Origin: Rhodococcus sp. H36-A4 | GTDB taxonomy: Bacteria; Actinomycetota; Actinomycetes; Mycobacteriales; Mycobacteriaceae | NCBI RefSeq assembly: GCF_027158005.1 | Contig: NZ_JAPVLQ010000005.1 | Location: forward strand, 124,001 to 188,000 | Length of the DNA: 64,000 bases | Direction: 5' to 3' | In this document: one piece after another, positions 53,071-62,454 of the stretch | How the letters are laid out: the number at the start of each line of letters is the position of its first letter | Position numbering within the stretch: the first letter of the stretch is position 1 | The notes under the pieces: model-generated | Told to the model about the DNA's origin: nothing | Seen by the model: the letters and a program-made list of their open reading frames with translations, nothing else | Databases searched by the model: none | Translations under genes and position numbers: made by a program

Positions 53071-54710
53071 CCGATCTCGACACCCGGCCGGAGCAGGCGC
53101 CCCGGCGCCAATCCCCGCCGCGACGCGTCCTCGCAGGCGCCCGCAACACCTGGCGTGGCCTGACGAGCATGCGTACGGCGCTCGTACTGCTCTTTCTGCT
53201 GGCCTTCGCTGCGATTCCCGGTGCACTCGTTCCCCAACGCAGCCTCAACGCCGGCAAGGTCGACGAGTACATCGCCGCCCGCCCGACGCTCGGCCCGCTG
53301 ATGGACAAGCTGGAACTGTTCGACGTCTTCAGCAGCTTCTGGTTCACCGCGATTTACGCGCTGCTGTTCATCTCACTCATCGGCTGTATCCTTCCGCGCT
53401 GCGTAGAGCACGGAAAAGCCTTGCGCACCAGGCCTGTTCGGGCCCCCCGAAATCTGTCGCGACTGCCTCACCATCGCCGGTACGTCGCCGACGGTTCACC
53501 CGAGGACACCGCAGCAATCGTGCAGGCACAGTTGCGCGGCTGGCGCGTGGAGAAGCGTGAAAGCAACGGGGAGGTGACGCTGTCTGCGGAGAAGGGGTAC
53601 CTCCGAGAGTTCGGCAACCTCGTTTTCCATATCTCGCTCGTCCTTCTCCTCGCCGCAATCGCGTTGGGCAAGCTGTTCGGATACGAAGGCAACGTCGTGG
53701 TCATCGCCAACGACGGGCCCGGGATATGTAGCACCTCACCGGCAATCTACGACAGCTTCCGGGCCGGTTTAGAGGTCGACGGCACCGGACTCGAACCACT
53801 GTGCGTCAGGGTCAAGGACTTCAAAGCCGACTATCTGGAGAACGGTCAGGCCGAGCAGTTCACGTCCAACATCGAGTACCAGGCAGGGGACGACCTCGCG
53901 AACAATGTCTGGAAGTCCGATGTCCTGCAGGTCAACCATCCGCTACGGGTGGCAGGGGACCGTGTGTACCTGCAAGGCCACGGATACGCACCGACATTCA
54001 CGGTGACCTTCCCGAACGGCGAAACCCGCACCGAGACCATCCAGTGGCAACCGACCGACGCCACGACCTTCCTCTCCAGCGGCGTGATGCGCATCGACCC
54101 ACCGGGAGGGCTCTACCCCGACGCAGAGGACCGTCGCAAGAACCAGATCGCAATCGAGGGCCTGTTCGCACCGACCGCGTTCTTCCACGACAAGCTGCTC
54201 TCCTCCAGCTTCCCGGCGATGACCGACCCCGCCGTCGCCATCGACATCTACAAGGGTGACACCGGACTCGATACCGGACTTCCGCAGTCACTGTTCACGC
54301 TGAACCAGGAGATGATCAACCAAGGCAGGCTCGTCAAGCAGGACCGAATCAACCTGAAGCCAGGTGAGGCGTCGACACTGTCCGACGGCACGACGGTCCG
54401 ATTCGACGGTGCCGAAGAGTTCGTCAATCTGCAGGTGTCGCACGATCCGGCGCAGACCTGGGTGCTCGTTTTCGCGCTGACGATGATGAGCGGACTGCTG
54501 GTCTCGCTGGTGATCAAGAGGCGCCGAGTGTGGGTCCGACTCCTCGCGGATGGTGACCCACGACGTACTGTAGTAGAACTTGGCGGGTTGGCTCGTACCG
54601 ATCAGGCCGGGTGGGGTGAGGAGTTCGACAACCTCTGCGAGCGTCTGATTGCCGACGTGAACACTGTGGACGCAAACTCTGCGAACACGAAGAACGACCA
54701 GGAGAACTGA
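53067..54710 (+). CDS. resB: cytochrome c synthase component ResB (Ccs1)
   Basis: A 547-residue ResB-type membrane protein. LTSMRTALVLLFLLAFAAIPGAL is the first helix, WFTAIYALLFISLIGCILPR the second, with a third helix NLVFHISLVLLLAAIALGKL and a large extracytoplasmic domain (VYLQGHGYAPTFTVTFPNGE). A fourth helix WVLVFALTMMSGLLVSLVIK lies near the C terminus. With CcsB it delivers and attaches haem to apocytochrome c (system II). It overlaps ccdA and is three bases from ccsB. Confidence 0.95.
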   Translation: MTDLDTRPEQAPRRQSPPRRVLAGARNTWRGLTSMRTALVLLFLLAFAAIPGALVPQRSLNAGKVDEYIAARPTLGPLMDKLELFDVFSSFWFTAIYALLFISLIGCILPRCVEHGKALRTRPVRAPRNLSRLPHHRRYVADGSPEDTAAIVQAQLRGWRVEKRESNGEVTLSAEKGYLREFGNLVFHISLVLLLAAIALGKLFGYEGNVVVIANDGPGICSTSPAIYDSFRAGLEVDGTGLEPLCVRVKDFKADYLENGQAEQFTSNIEYQAGDDLANNVWKSDVLQVNHPLRVAGDRVYLQGHGYAPTFTVTFPNGETRTETIQWQPTDATTFLSSGVMRIDPPGGLYPDAEDRRKNQIAIEGLFAPTAFFHDKLLSSSFPAMTDPAVAIDIYKGDTGLDTGLPQSLFTLNQEMINQGRLVKQDRINLKPGEASTLSDGTTVRFDGAEEFVNLQVSHDPAQTWVLVFALTMMSGLLVSLVIKRRRVWVRLLADGDPRRTVVELGGLARTDQAGWGEEFDNLCERLIADVNTVDANSANTKNDQEN

Positions 54711-54713
54711 CCG

Positions 54714-55682
54714 ATGCCGATTAACGAGACGCTCTCGCAGTACAGCGACTGGTCTTTCGAGTCCTCATTCACGATCTACGTACTCGCATTCATCCTGCTC
54801 ATTGCGCAGTACGCCTCGGTGAAGGCCTCGGCCGTCCACTCCAAGGAGCTGGTCGGCTCCGGCGCGCCGATCGCTACGGCCACCGGCCCGGGGCGCATTG
54901 CCGACGCGCCGAAGCGTCCGCTGTCCGAGCGTCTTTCCGGTATGGGATATGCGCTCCTGATCCTCGCACTCGTGCTGCATGTGGCTTCGGTCGTCCTACG
55001 CGGGTTCGCCACGCACCGGTTCCCGCTCGGCAACATGTACGAGTTCGTCACGATGGCCACGGCCGCTGCGACTCTGACGTCGATCGTGTTGCTGCGTAAG
55101 CGTGCGATGCGCCCGATGCTCGTCTTCGTTCTGGCGCCGATCATCATCCTGATGTTCCTTGCTGCCACGAAGCTCTACGCGGACGCAGCACCCGTCGTGC
55201 CGGCACTGCGCTCCTACTGGCTGCCGATCCACGTCACCATCGTCAGCGTCGGCAGTGGAATTCTGCTCGTCTCCGGCGTCGCGAGCTTGCTGTTTCTGCT
55301 GCGCATCAAGCAGCCCGCCGGCGAGGAGAAGAGCACCGCTCTCGGTAGATTCGCCGCCAAGCTGCCCGACGCTCAATCGCTCGACCGGCTCGCGTACAAG
55401 ACGACGATCATCGCGTTCCCACTGTTCGGTGCAGGCGTCATCCTCGGTGCGATCTGGGCAGAGGCAGCGTGGGGCCGCTTCTGGGGCTGGGATCCGAAGG
55501 AAACGATGTCCTTCATCACCTGGGTCATCTACGCCGCATACCTGCACGCACGGGCAACCTCCGGGTGGCGGAATACACGCGCAGCCTGGATCAACGTCGG
55601 TGGTTTCGTCACCATGTTGTTCAACCTCTTCATCATCAACATGGTGGTCTCCGGTTTGCACTCCTATGCCGGTCTGAACTAG
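54714..55682 (+). CDS. ccsB: cytochrome c synthase component CcsB (CcsA)
   Basis: A 322-residue haem-handling membrane protein of system II. The tryptophan-rich signature WGRFWGWDPKETMSFITWVIY is preceded by HASVVLRGFATHRFPLGNMYE and followed by HARATSGWR, which carry the haem-ligating histidines. About eight transmembrane helices. It ends the cotranscribed hemL-ccs cluster. Confidence 0.96.
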   Translation: MPINETLSQYSDWSFESSFTIYVLAFILLIAQYASVKASAVHSKELVGSGAPIATATGPGRIADAPKRPLSERLSGMGYALLILALVLHVASVVLRGFATHRFPLGNMYEFVTMATAAATLTSIVLLRKRAMRPMLVFVLAPIIILMFLAATKLYADAAPVVPALRSYWLPIHVTIVSVGSGILLVSGVASLLFLLRIKQPAGEEKSTALGRFAAKLPDAQSLDRLAYKTTIIAFPLFGAGVILGAIWAEAAWGRFWGWDPKETMSFITWVIYAAYLHARATSGWRNTRAAWINVGGFVTMLFNLFIINMVVSGLHSYAGLN

Positions 55683-55773
55683 CTGGTAACGTCCGCCTGA
55701 AATTATTGGCAGGACCGGGGTGGCGTGCTGGGGAGCGCGTCACCCGTCTCGGTAACGGTGGGGGGACAAGTTC

Positions 55774-57150
55774 ATGGCCGATTGGCAGATGAGTTCGTGG
55801 CAGGCGGTGCGGCCAGAAGAGCCGGACGAGGACCGGCCTTCGTCGATCACTGCACCTCCAGAAGTTGCGCCTCCAGCGGTCACACCTGCAGCGGTCACAC
55901 CTGCAGAAGTCACGGCTCCGACAGCCACACCCCCGGGCGCTACGGCCTCGGCCCTCGTGCCGGTGGAGGAGCCGTCCCCTCGGACCGAGCCCGAGGCTGC
56001 AGTGGTGCATGACGCCGAGCAGCCTGTCCTCGCAGCACCAGAGGCTCTTGTCGACCCACCTGAGGCACTGGTCGAAACAACGCCCGATCCTGGCTTCCGG
56101 TCGACGCCGGTACCGATGCCGGCCGAGGACCAGCATCCGCGGACGGCGCCGCAGGCTTCGCTGCCTCCCCAGGTAATCGCTTCGTCCGCACTCGATTTGA
56201 CCAATGCATTGCTGGTGAAGCAGGTCAGTCCCGCTCCACTGTCAGGTTGGCGTCGGTGGCTGTATTCCGCGTCGGGCAAGCGGATGAACCTGGGCAACAG
56301 TCCGCGTGACGAAAAACAGTTGCGCCTTGTTCGGCAGGTCGACCGCCAACTGGTCGGCTGCTATCGAGTGTCGGTGCTCAGCCTCAAGGGAGGCGTGGGA
56401 AAGACCACGACCACGGCGACTCTCGGGTCCATGTTCGCGAGCATCAGAGGCGACCGTGTCATAGCGGTCGACGCCAATCCCGATCGAGGGACCCTGAGTC
56501 AGAAAGTGCCCATCGAAACGCCGGCGACAGTGCGAAACATGCTGCGCGACATCGACAGTTTGGATCGCTACAGTGATGTGCGCGGATACACCTCGCAGAA
56601 CGAGTTCAGGCTCGAGGTGCTCGCCTCGGACTCCGACCCTGCAGTGTCGGAAGCATTCAGCGGCCGCGACTACGATCGCGCCGTAGATCTGCTCGAGAAG
56701 TTCTACAGCATCGTCCTGACCGATTGCGGTACCGGTTTGATGCACTCCGCCATGGACAGCATCCTCTCCGGTTCCGATGCACTGGTAGTGGTCAGTTCCA
56801 GCTCGGTCGACGGGGCTCGGAGTGCGTCGGCGACCCTCGATTGGCTCGACGCGCACGGACACCGAGATCTCGTTCGATCCTCGGTAGCCGTCGTCAATGC
56901 AGTGCGGCCGCGAGCGGGAAAAGTCGATCTTGCGAAGGTTGTAGAGCACTTTGCGCAAAGGTGCAGGCAAGTCGTGCTCGTGCCCTTCGACCCGCACCTC
57001 GAGGAGGGAGCGGAGATCGACCTCGGGCGACTCAAACCCAAGACTCGGTTCGCTCTACTGGAATTGGCGGCTGCCGTAGCCGCAGACTTCCCCAGCACTC
57101 GACCGGATGCAACGCGCATGCGAGATCGGACAAGAACAGCCCGCTCCTGA
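55774..57150 (+). CDS. MinD/ParA-like ATPase with Pro-rich N terminus (EspI-like)
   Basis: 458 residues. Residues 1-150 are Pro/Ala/Thr/Glu-rich and contain a short tandem repeat. The ATPase domain has a deviant Walker A LKGGVGKTTTTATLGSM (near residue 205), VIAVDANPDRGTL and a later SIVLTDCGTG. It resembles the chromosome-partition-like ATPases of ESX loci (EspI type) and mycobacterial Rv0530. No ESX core genes are nearby. The frame begins at ATG 55774, with the ribosome site GGTGGGGGG upstream. Its stop codon lies in the loop of a hairpin terminator. Confidence 0.88.
   Translation: MADWQMSSWQAVRPEEPDEDRPSSITAPPEVAPPAVTPAAVTPAEVTAPTATPPGATASALVPVEEPSPRTEPEAAVVHDAEQPVLAAPEALVDPPEALVETTPDPGFRSTPVPMPAEDQHPRTAPQASLPPQVIASSALDLTNALLVKQVSPAPLSGWRRWLYSASGKRMNLGNSPRDEKQLRLVRQVDRQLVGCYRVSVLSLKGGVGKTTTTATLGSMFASIRGDRVIAVDANPDRGTLSQKVPIETPATVRNMLRDIDSLDRYSDVRGYTSQNEFRLEVLASDSDPAVSEAFSGRDYDRAVDLLEKFYSIVLTDCGTGLMHSAMDSILSGSDALVVVSSSSVDGARSASATLDWLDAHGHRDLVRSSVAVVNAVRPRAGKVDLAKVVEHFAQRCRQVVLVPFDPHLEEGAEIDLGRLKPKTRFALLELAAAVAADFPSTRPDATRMRDRTRTARS
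55876..55905 (+). repeat. 15-bp coding tandem duplication (AVTPA)
   Basis: GCGGTCACACCTGCA occurs twice in tandem, followed by a diverged copy (GAAGTCACGGCTCCG). It encodes AVTPA repeats in the Pro-rich N terminus of the MinD-like ATPase. Confidence 0.9.
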
Positions 57151-57161
57151 GGAGCGGGCTG
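57137..57161. terminator. perfect hairpin whose loop is the stop codon of the MinD-like gene
   Basis: CAGCCCGCTCC-TGA-GGAGCGGGCTG is an 11-bp perfect stem with a three-base loop, and the loop TGA is the stop codon (57148-57150). It lies between converging genes and can terminate both strands. No T-tract follows. Confidence 0.8.
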
Positions 57162-57199
57162 CAGGCAGAGGCGCGAAGACGGTTCACCCGTCTCGCTGG

Positions 57200-57400
57200 T
57201 TACTCTGGTTGATCTTGTTTTCCCGAATCCTGACCATCGGTGCCCGAGCGTCGAGTATCGCGATTCATCTTCCACAGGAATTCTGGGTCGTCGTCAGGCC
57301 CGATCACCTTGCCTACAGGTTCCTGCACCGTCGGGCCGAACGCCTTCCAGAACAGGACGATCACTGCTACCAAACCGATCATCGCCAAAAGATAGATCAT
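57200..57400 (-). CDS. 66-residue membrane-anchored protein
   Basis: MIYLLAMIGLVAVIVLFWKA is the single N-terminal helix, followed by a polar tail with EFLWKMNRDTRRSGTDG. The start at 57400 is supported by AGGAGGTGCGAC directly upstream; the frame reaches 57448 but without a site. The family is not recognised. It converges with the MinD-like gene and follows bldC by about 100 bases. Confidence 0.72.
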   Translation of the reverse strand: MIYLLAMIGLVAVIVLFWKAFGPTVQEPVGKVIGPDDDPEFLWKMNRDTRRSGTDGQDSGKQDQPE

Positions 57401-57500
57401 GTCGCACCTCCTCATAAGAGGGTAGCCGCGTGGGGATGCCATGTGCACCCCACGCGGCTCGCAGTTTCCTGAGAATCGCCTCTCCAGTGTGAGCGGTGAG

Positions 57501-57713
57501 CTACCTGTGTCCGGCTTCCGTGGTCAGCGAGGTCAGCAAAGCCATGACCTCGGACTCGCGGAACCGGCGGTGGCCGCCGGGGGTCCGAAGTGATCCGAGC
57601 CGTCCTGCGTGCGCCCATCGGGTCACGGTCTTCGGATCGACATGAAAGAGCGCCGCTACCTGCCCCGGTGTGAGCAGTGAATCCTGAGCATTGTGCAGAG
57701 TTGGTGCGCTCAT
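57501..57713 (-). CDS. bldC: BldC developmental-type MerR-like regulator
   Basis: A 70-residue winged HTH: LLTPGQVAALFHVDPKTVTR, then AHAGRLGSLRTPGGHRRFRE. The GGHRRF wing and the whole layout match Streptomyces BldC, which binds DNA cooperatively at direct repeats and delays sporulation. The start at 57713 is preferred because AGGAGGACACGAGAAG precedes it; a longer frame from 57788 lacks support. In a non-sporulating relative its targets are unknown. It is the second BldC-like gene in the window. Confidence 0.95.
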   Translation of the reverse strand: MSAPTLHNAQDSLLTPGQVAALFHVDPKTVTRWAHAGRLGSLRTPGGHRRFRESEVMALLTSLTTEAGHR

Positions 57714-58031
57714 CTTCTCGTGTCCTCCTGCGTGCTGTCTCGCGTGTGATCGATCGCTGATGTGTCCGGTACTGCTGGTGTTCCTCACCCTGACGGGGTC
57801 CTCGGTGAAGCAAGACCCGCCCCCGTGGGGTGTGAATCCCGAATCGGGATCCGCCCGCGTGGACCTGCGTTCTCGTCCGATCGGTCGAGAACGCGTGGTG
57901 TACGAGACCCATGGTTACATCCGGACCCCTAGGTACTCGACTGACCTAAAGTTGGTAAAGGGGAGGTAATTGACAAATCGGATAAGTCAGGCGGCATCGA
58001 GACTGGTTGTTCCGAGCGGTAGCCTGGGATC
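57714..58031. promoter_or_regulatory. 318-bp bldC upstream region with a 15-bp palindrome
   Basis: No gene is seen between the divergent bldC and DUF4229 genes. ATCCCGAATCGGGAT at 57836-57850 is a perfect 7-bp inverted repeat around one base and may be an operator. The rest shows no other clear element. Long 5' regions are usual for bldC. Confidence 0.5.
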
Positions 58032-58352
58032 GTGACCGAAAGCAACACGCCCCCCGCGCCCACCGCAACAAAGGGCGAACTGTTCCGTGACATAGCCCTT
58101 TACACCGGAGCACGCTTGTTGCTCGTCATCGTCATCGCCGCCGCCATCTTCGGAATCGGCCTCATCTTCGGCGTCGAGGTACCCATACTCGTCGCCGCGG
58201 TATTCGGAGTACTGATCGCACTGCCGCTGTCGCTGGTGCTGTTAAAGTCACTCCGCATCCGAGTCAACGTGTCGATCGCCGGAGTGGACGAGGGGCGCAG
58301 ACAAGCGCGTGCAGATCTGCAATCGAAGCTCCGCGGAGAAGACGGCCGCTGA
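58032..58352 (+). CDS. DUF4229-family membrane protein
   Basis: 106 residues starting at GTG 58032. The N terminus is polar; two hydrophobic helices ([20 protein letters not shown] and [20 protein letters not shown]) are followed by [20 protein letters not shown]. The arrangement and actinobacterial distribution fit DUF4229; the function is unknown. It overlaps the next gene by one base. Confidence 0.85.
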   Translation: MTESNTPPAPTATKGELFRDIALYTGARLLLVIVIAAAIFGIGLIFGVEVPILVAAVFGVLIALPLSLVLLKSLRIRVNVSIAGVDEGRRQARADLQSKLRGEDGR

Positions 58353-59440
58353 TGACCCGCATAGTCGATCACTCGGCGTCGCGTGAATGGGTCGACAACG
58401 CAGTCCGGCTGATCGACGCCGACGCTCAACGCAGCGCCGACACCCATCTCCTGCGCTACCCGTTGCCTGCCGCCTGGAACGTCCAGCTCTACCTCAAAGA
58501 CGAGTCCACACACATCACCGGAAGCCTCAAGCACCGGCTCGCCCGCTCACTGTTCCTCTACTCCATCTGCAACGGTTGGGTCACCGAGAACACCACCGTC
58601 GTCGAAGCATCTTCCGGATCGACAGCAGTCAGTGAGGCCTACTTCGCGCGCCTACTCGGCCTGCGTTTCGTCGCCGTCATGCCGCGCAGCACCAGCCCCG
58701 CCAAAGTCGCACTCATCGAAACCCACGGCGGAAAATGTCACTTCGTCGACGACCCAGCCGCGATGTACACCGAAGCGCACCGACTCACCGCCGAACCCGA
58801 CACGCACTACATGGACCAGTTCACCCACGCCGAACGCGCAACCGACTGGCGCGGAAACAACAACATCGCCGAATCCATCTTCGACCAACTCACCCGCGAA
58901 GAGTCACCCATACCGACCTGGGTCGTCGTAGGAGCAGGGACCGGCGGCACCAGCGCCACCATCGGTCGCTACATCCGGTACCGACGCCACGCCACACGAT
59001 TGGCCGTCGTGGACCCGGAGAACTCCGCCTTCATCGGAGGCTACGAAAGCGGAAAGGCCGACTACGAGACCGACAAACCATCTCGGATCGAAGGGATCGG
59101 ACGTACACGAATCGAACCATCCTTCGTCGGACAGGTCATCGATCGCATGATCGCAGTACCCGACGCAGCATCCGTCGCCGCCACCAGACACGCATCCACA
59201 GTTCTCGGAAAGCGAGTCGGCGGATCGACCGGAACCAACATCTGGGGAGCCTTCGGACTGATCTCCGACATGATCTCCGCCGGCAACCACGGAAGCGTCG
59301 TGACACTGCTCTGCGACGGCGGCGAACGCTACGCCGACACCTACTTCGACGACAGCTGGGTCGCCGACCAGGGAATGGACCTCACCGGCCCGACAACGGT
59401 CCTGGAAAACTTCCTCAGAACCGGAGAATTCGTATCCTGA
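58352..59440 (+). CDS. cysteine synthase-like PLP enzyme (Rv3684/CysK2-like)
   Basis: A 362-residue fold-type II PLP enzyme. The Schiff-base Lys60 is in GSLKHRLA, the substrate loop is [13 protein letters not shown], and the phosphate-binding loop is [10 protein letters not shown]. The family has an extra N-terminal segment ([20 protein letters not shown]) as in the mycobacterial cysteine synthase relative. It may make cysteine or a sulfo- or seleno-amino acid from an activated serine, or desulfurise one. It is coupled to the DUF4229 gene by a TGATG overlap. The true reaction is not proven. Confidence 0.9.
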   Translation: MTRIVDHSASREWVDNAVRLIDADAQRSADTHLLRYPLPAAWNVQLYLKDESTHITGSLKHRLARSLFLYSICNGWVTENTTVVEASSGSTAVSEAYFARLLGLRFVAVMPRSTSPAKVALIETHGGKCHFVDDPAAMYTEAHRLTAEPDTHYMDQFTHAERATDWRGNNNIAESIFDQLTREESPIPTWVVVGAGTGGTSATIGRYIRYRRHATRLAVVDPENSAFIGGYESGKADYETDKPSRIEGIGRTRIEPSFVGQVIDRMIAVPDAASVAATRHASTVLGKRVGGSTGTNIWGAFGLISDMISAGNHGSVVTLLCDGGERYADTYFDDSWVADQGMDLTGPTTVLENFLRTGEFVS

Positions 59441-59448
59441 ACTCCCAG

Positions 59449-59571
59449 TTCCGCAGGCTCTACTCCCGCATCTCTGGGTCGTTCCGCAGGCTCTACTCCC
59501 GCCCATCTGGGTCGTTCCGCAGGCTCTACTCCCGCATCTCTGGGTCGTTCCGCAGGCTCTACTCCCGCATC
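59449..59571. repeat. 33-bp tandem repeat, 3.7 copies
   Basis: A 33-base unit beginning TTCCGCAGGCTCTACTCCCG is present at 59449-59481, 59482-59514, 59515-59547 and partly at 59548-59571. Copies 1 and 3 are identical; copy 2 differs at its centre. It is intergenic between convergent genes. On the minus strand it reads through without stop as an 11-residue repeat (AGVEPAERPRD), extending the open frame beyond the small membrane gene. Confidence 0.92.
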
Positions 59572-59876
59572 AACACCACCGAGGCCGCTGCCGTCGCCGC
59601 CGCCACCGAGCCCACCGCAGGCCAGGCGCCGATCTTCTTCGACAGAGGGTGCGAGGCCCCGAAACCCACGAGATAGGTCGCCAGGAGCGCGCCGGCAACC
59701 TTCGGGCCCGAGGACGCATTCCACGAGACGGTGCACGCGACACCTGCCGCCGCGAGGACAGCACCTCCGAGTTGCCGGTTCTCCGTCTTCCGTGCCACCG
59801 CGAAACCGCCGAGGAGTCCACCGGCCGCGAGCGCCGACGTTGCAACCGTGTTCAGGGCCATGCCATTGGAAGTCAT
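59559..59876 (-). CDS. small Ala/Gly-rich membrane protein
   Basis: About 105 residues. ATG 59876 (MTSNGMALNTVATSALAAGG) or 59861. Hydrophobic segments are GGAVLAAAGVACTVSWN, VAGALLATYLVGFGASH and AVGSVAAATAAASVVLM. The family is not recognised. It ends within the last copy of the 33-bp repeat and lies 49 bases after pepN on the same strand. Confidence 0.68.
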   Translation of the reverse strand: MTSNGMALNTVATSALAAGGLLGGFAVARKTENRQLGGAVLAAAGVACTVSWNASSGPKVAGALLATYLVGFGASHPLSKKIGAWPAVGSVAAATAAASVVLMRE

Positions 59877-59925
59877 ACCGCCGACAGTAGTGCCGAGATG
59901 CGTTTCACGTCGCCTGCAAGGCCGG

Positions 59926-62379
59926 TCAGGACTCCGCCTCACGCACCCGAATGGCGCGCGCGAGGTGGTCCCGCTGTTCGATGACGAGCCTGCGAAGCGC
60001 CCCAGGCGCCCACTCGTGAGCAGCGAGCCACGCATCGGCGTCCTCGGTGCTCTGCTGCTGCGGGAACAATCCGACTACGAGCCTCCTGGCGATCTCGATA
60101 CTTCGCCCGGCCCAAAGTTCCGCGATCACCTCGAAGTAGCGAGAGTCGAAGGACGCCAACACATCACGTCGCCCACCGGCACGGAAACCGGACACCGTGG
60201 CGTCGACCGCGTCGTTGGACAGGTCGTCGGAGTCCATCAATGCCGACCACGCAGTCGACTTCGCTTCGGCCGTCGGTCGGGCCGAAATCGCTGCGCGATA
60301 CGAATTGCGACTGGAAGCCGATGCGTCCAAGGTTGATTCGGCATCGATCGCGTCCTTGTCGGCACGGCCGGATGCACTCAGAGCTCGCATCAGCAACCAC
60401 CGCTGCTGTGGATCGAGATCGAGGCCTTCGAGGGGCAGGCGGCCGTCGAGCAGTCCGAAGATGTCCTCGGCTCTGGAATCGGAATTCTGGGCCGCCGCGC
60501 CGACCGCGCGTAGCCACACCACTTGCGCATCGCTTCCGGCATCTGCCGACATCAGTCGAGACCAACACGTGTCCAGCCAGAGTCGGGCAGCATCCTGACC
60601 GTCCGAATAGTAGTGATCGATCGCGTACTGGGCATTGGTGAGAACAGCCTCCAGAATGCCCACCTTGCCCTCCGAAGGCGCGAACCGCGTGACGAGGTCC
60701 AAGAACTTGGTCGGCGCAAATTCAGCGTCACGTGTCGCGTTCCACAGTGCCGACCAGATCAATCCCCGAGCCAAGGGGTCGACGATTCGATCCAGCGAAC
60801 TGGCGATAGTGGCAAGGGACTTCTCGTCGAATCGAATCTTGGCGTAGGTCAGGTCGTCATCGTTGAGGAGAATCAATGCGGCACTGCGTAATTCGACGGG
60901 GGTGCTCGCGTCGATGATATCGATCTCGCGACGCTCCGTACGAACGAGATTGCCGTCGGTATCCGCGTCGTACAGTCCGATCGCCAGGCGATGCGGGCGT
61001 GGGTCGGTCTGCTCGACGCTGCTGCCGGTGTAGGAGAGTGTCGAGACGCCGCTTGTCTTCAGCCAGGCGGTAGCCCAGCTGTCCAGATTCCTCCCGGACG
61101 CGGCGGAGGCATGAGTAAGTAGATCTGCGAGTGTCGTGTTGCCGAAAGCGAACTCGGCGAAATACCTTCGGGAGGCCTCGAAGAAGGCCTTGTCTCCGAC
61201 GTATGCTGCCAGTTGTTTGAGTACGCTGGCGCCCTTCGCATAGGTGATGCCGTCGAAGTTCAGCTTGGCAGCTTCGAGATCGATGATGTCGGCGACGATG
61301 GGGTGGGTCGTCGGGAGTTGGTCCTGCAGATACGCCCAGGCCTTACGCCTGTTCGCGAAACTGACCCAGGCATCGGTGAAGCGCGTTGCGTCCGCGGAGG
61401 CGAATGCGCCCATGAAGTCGGCGAAGGATTCTTTCAGCCACAGGTCGTCCCACCACTCCATGGTCACGAGATCGCCGAACCACATGTGCGCCATCTCGTG
61501 CAGGATCGTATTGGCGCGAGCTTCGTACTGGGCATCTGTTGCAGCGGAACGGAATACGTAGGACTCGGTGAACGTGACCAAGCCTGGGTTCTCCATTGCG
61601 CCGAGGTTGTACTCCGGAACGAAGATCTGATCGTATTTGCCGAACGGATACGGGTATCGGAATTTGTCGTGGAAGAAGTCGAGCCCCCGACGAGTGATAT
61701 CGAAGATGTCCTCGGGATCGAAGTACTCGGCGAGAGAAGCTCTGCACAGTGCACCGAGCTCCACGGTGAGATCGTCTCGAGTCCACGATGATTCGGATCG
61801 GTGATAGGGACCTGCGGCGACGGCGGTGATATACGTCGAGATGGGCAGGGTAGGGGCGAAGGTCACGGTATCTCCCGTGCGGATTCCAGTCCGGTTGGAG
61901 AGAACTTCCCAGCCAGACGGCGCGGTGATCACAAAGGTGAACGGCGCCTTGATATCAGGCTGTTCGAAATTCGCGAAGACGCGTCGAGCGTCGGCCGGTT
62001 CGAATTGGGTGTAGAGATAGACCTCGTCGTCGACGGGGTCGACGAAACGGTGAAGTCCCTCACCGGACCGGCTGTACCGAGCCAACGCGTCGACGACGAC
62101 CGTGTTTCTCGAGGCCAAGCCGACGAGCTGAATGCGGGCGCCGTCGTAGACCACGGGAATCTCGGCGTCGTTGAGCCTGATCGAATGTACGTCCGCGCCG
62201 ATGAAGTCGATCCAGGTCGCCGGTGTGGACGCGTCGAACGAAATGGTGGTGCGAGAGGTGAACGTGTCGGCGTCGGCTTCGGTTGCGCCGAGTAGGCCCA
62301 GCTCGATCCGATACGAGACTTCGGTGATGTGTCGCGAGCGACGGCGTGTCTCGGTACGGGTGAGGTTCGCAGTGTTCAC
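59926..62379 (-). CDS. pepN: aminopeptidase N (M1 metallopeptidase)
   Basis: About 817 residues. It removes N-terminal amino acids from peptides in the cytoplasm. The exopeptidase motif is GAMEN (260-264); the zinc site is HEMAHMWFG (His294, Glu295, His298) with the third ligand Glu317, the exact HExxH-18-E spacing. The C-terminal ERAP1-like helical domain follows. The start is GTG 62379 (MNTANLTRTETRRRS), since the frame to 62442 adds a Cys/Arg-rich piece not typical of the family. Length is normal for actinobacterial PepN. Confidence 0.96.
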   Translation of the reverse strand: MNTANLTRTETRRRSRHITEVSYRIELGLLGATEADADTFTSRTTISFDASTPATWIDFIGADVHSIRLNDAEIPVVYDGARIQLVGLASRNTVVVDALARYSRSGEGLHRFVDPVDDEVYLYTQFEPADARRVFANFEQPDIKAPFTFVITAPSGWEVLSNRTGIRTGDTVTFAPTLPISTYITAVAAGPYHRSESSWTRDDLTVELGALCRASLAEYFDPEDIFDITRRGLDFFHDKFRYPYPFGKYDQIFVPEYNLGAMENPGLVTFTESYVFRSAATDAQYEARANTILHEMAHMWFGDLVTMEWWDDLWLKESFADFMGAFASADATRFTDAWVSFANRRKAWAYLQDQLPTTHPIVADIIDLEAAKLNFDGITYAKGASVLKQLAAYVGDKAFFEASRRYFAEFAFGNTTLADLLTHASAASGRNLDSWATAWLKTSGVSTLSYTGSSVEQTDPRPHRLAIGLYDADTDGNLVRTERREIDIIDASTPVELRSAALILLNDDDLTYAKIRFDEKSLATIASSLDRIVDPLARGLIWSALWNATRDAEFAPTKFLDLVTRFAPSEGKVGILEAVLTNAQYAIDHYYSDGQDAARLWLDTCWSRLMSADAGSDAQVVWLRAVGAAAQNSDSRAEDIFGLLDGRLPLEGLDLDPQQRWLLMRALSASGRADKDAIDAESTLDASASSRNSYRAAISARPTAEAKSTAWSALMDSDDLSNDAVDATVSGFRAGGRRDVLASFDSRYFEVIAELWAGRSIEIARRLVVGLFPQQQSTEDADAWLAAHEWAPGALRRLVIEQRDHLARAIRVREAES

Positions 62380-62454
62380 GTGTCGAGCGTAAGCCGCTCG
62401 GTAGCGCCGCGGGTGGGCACACCCTTCGGCGCAGCGCCGCATAGTCTTGGGCGC

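Noticed and set aside
59341..59736. 131-codon minus-strand frame including the 33-bp repeats as a gene
   Set aside because: It has no proper start or ribosome site, and overlaps the small membrane gene in a different frame; it is open because of repeat composition.
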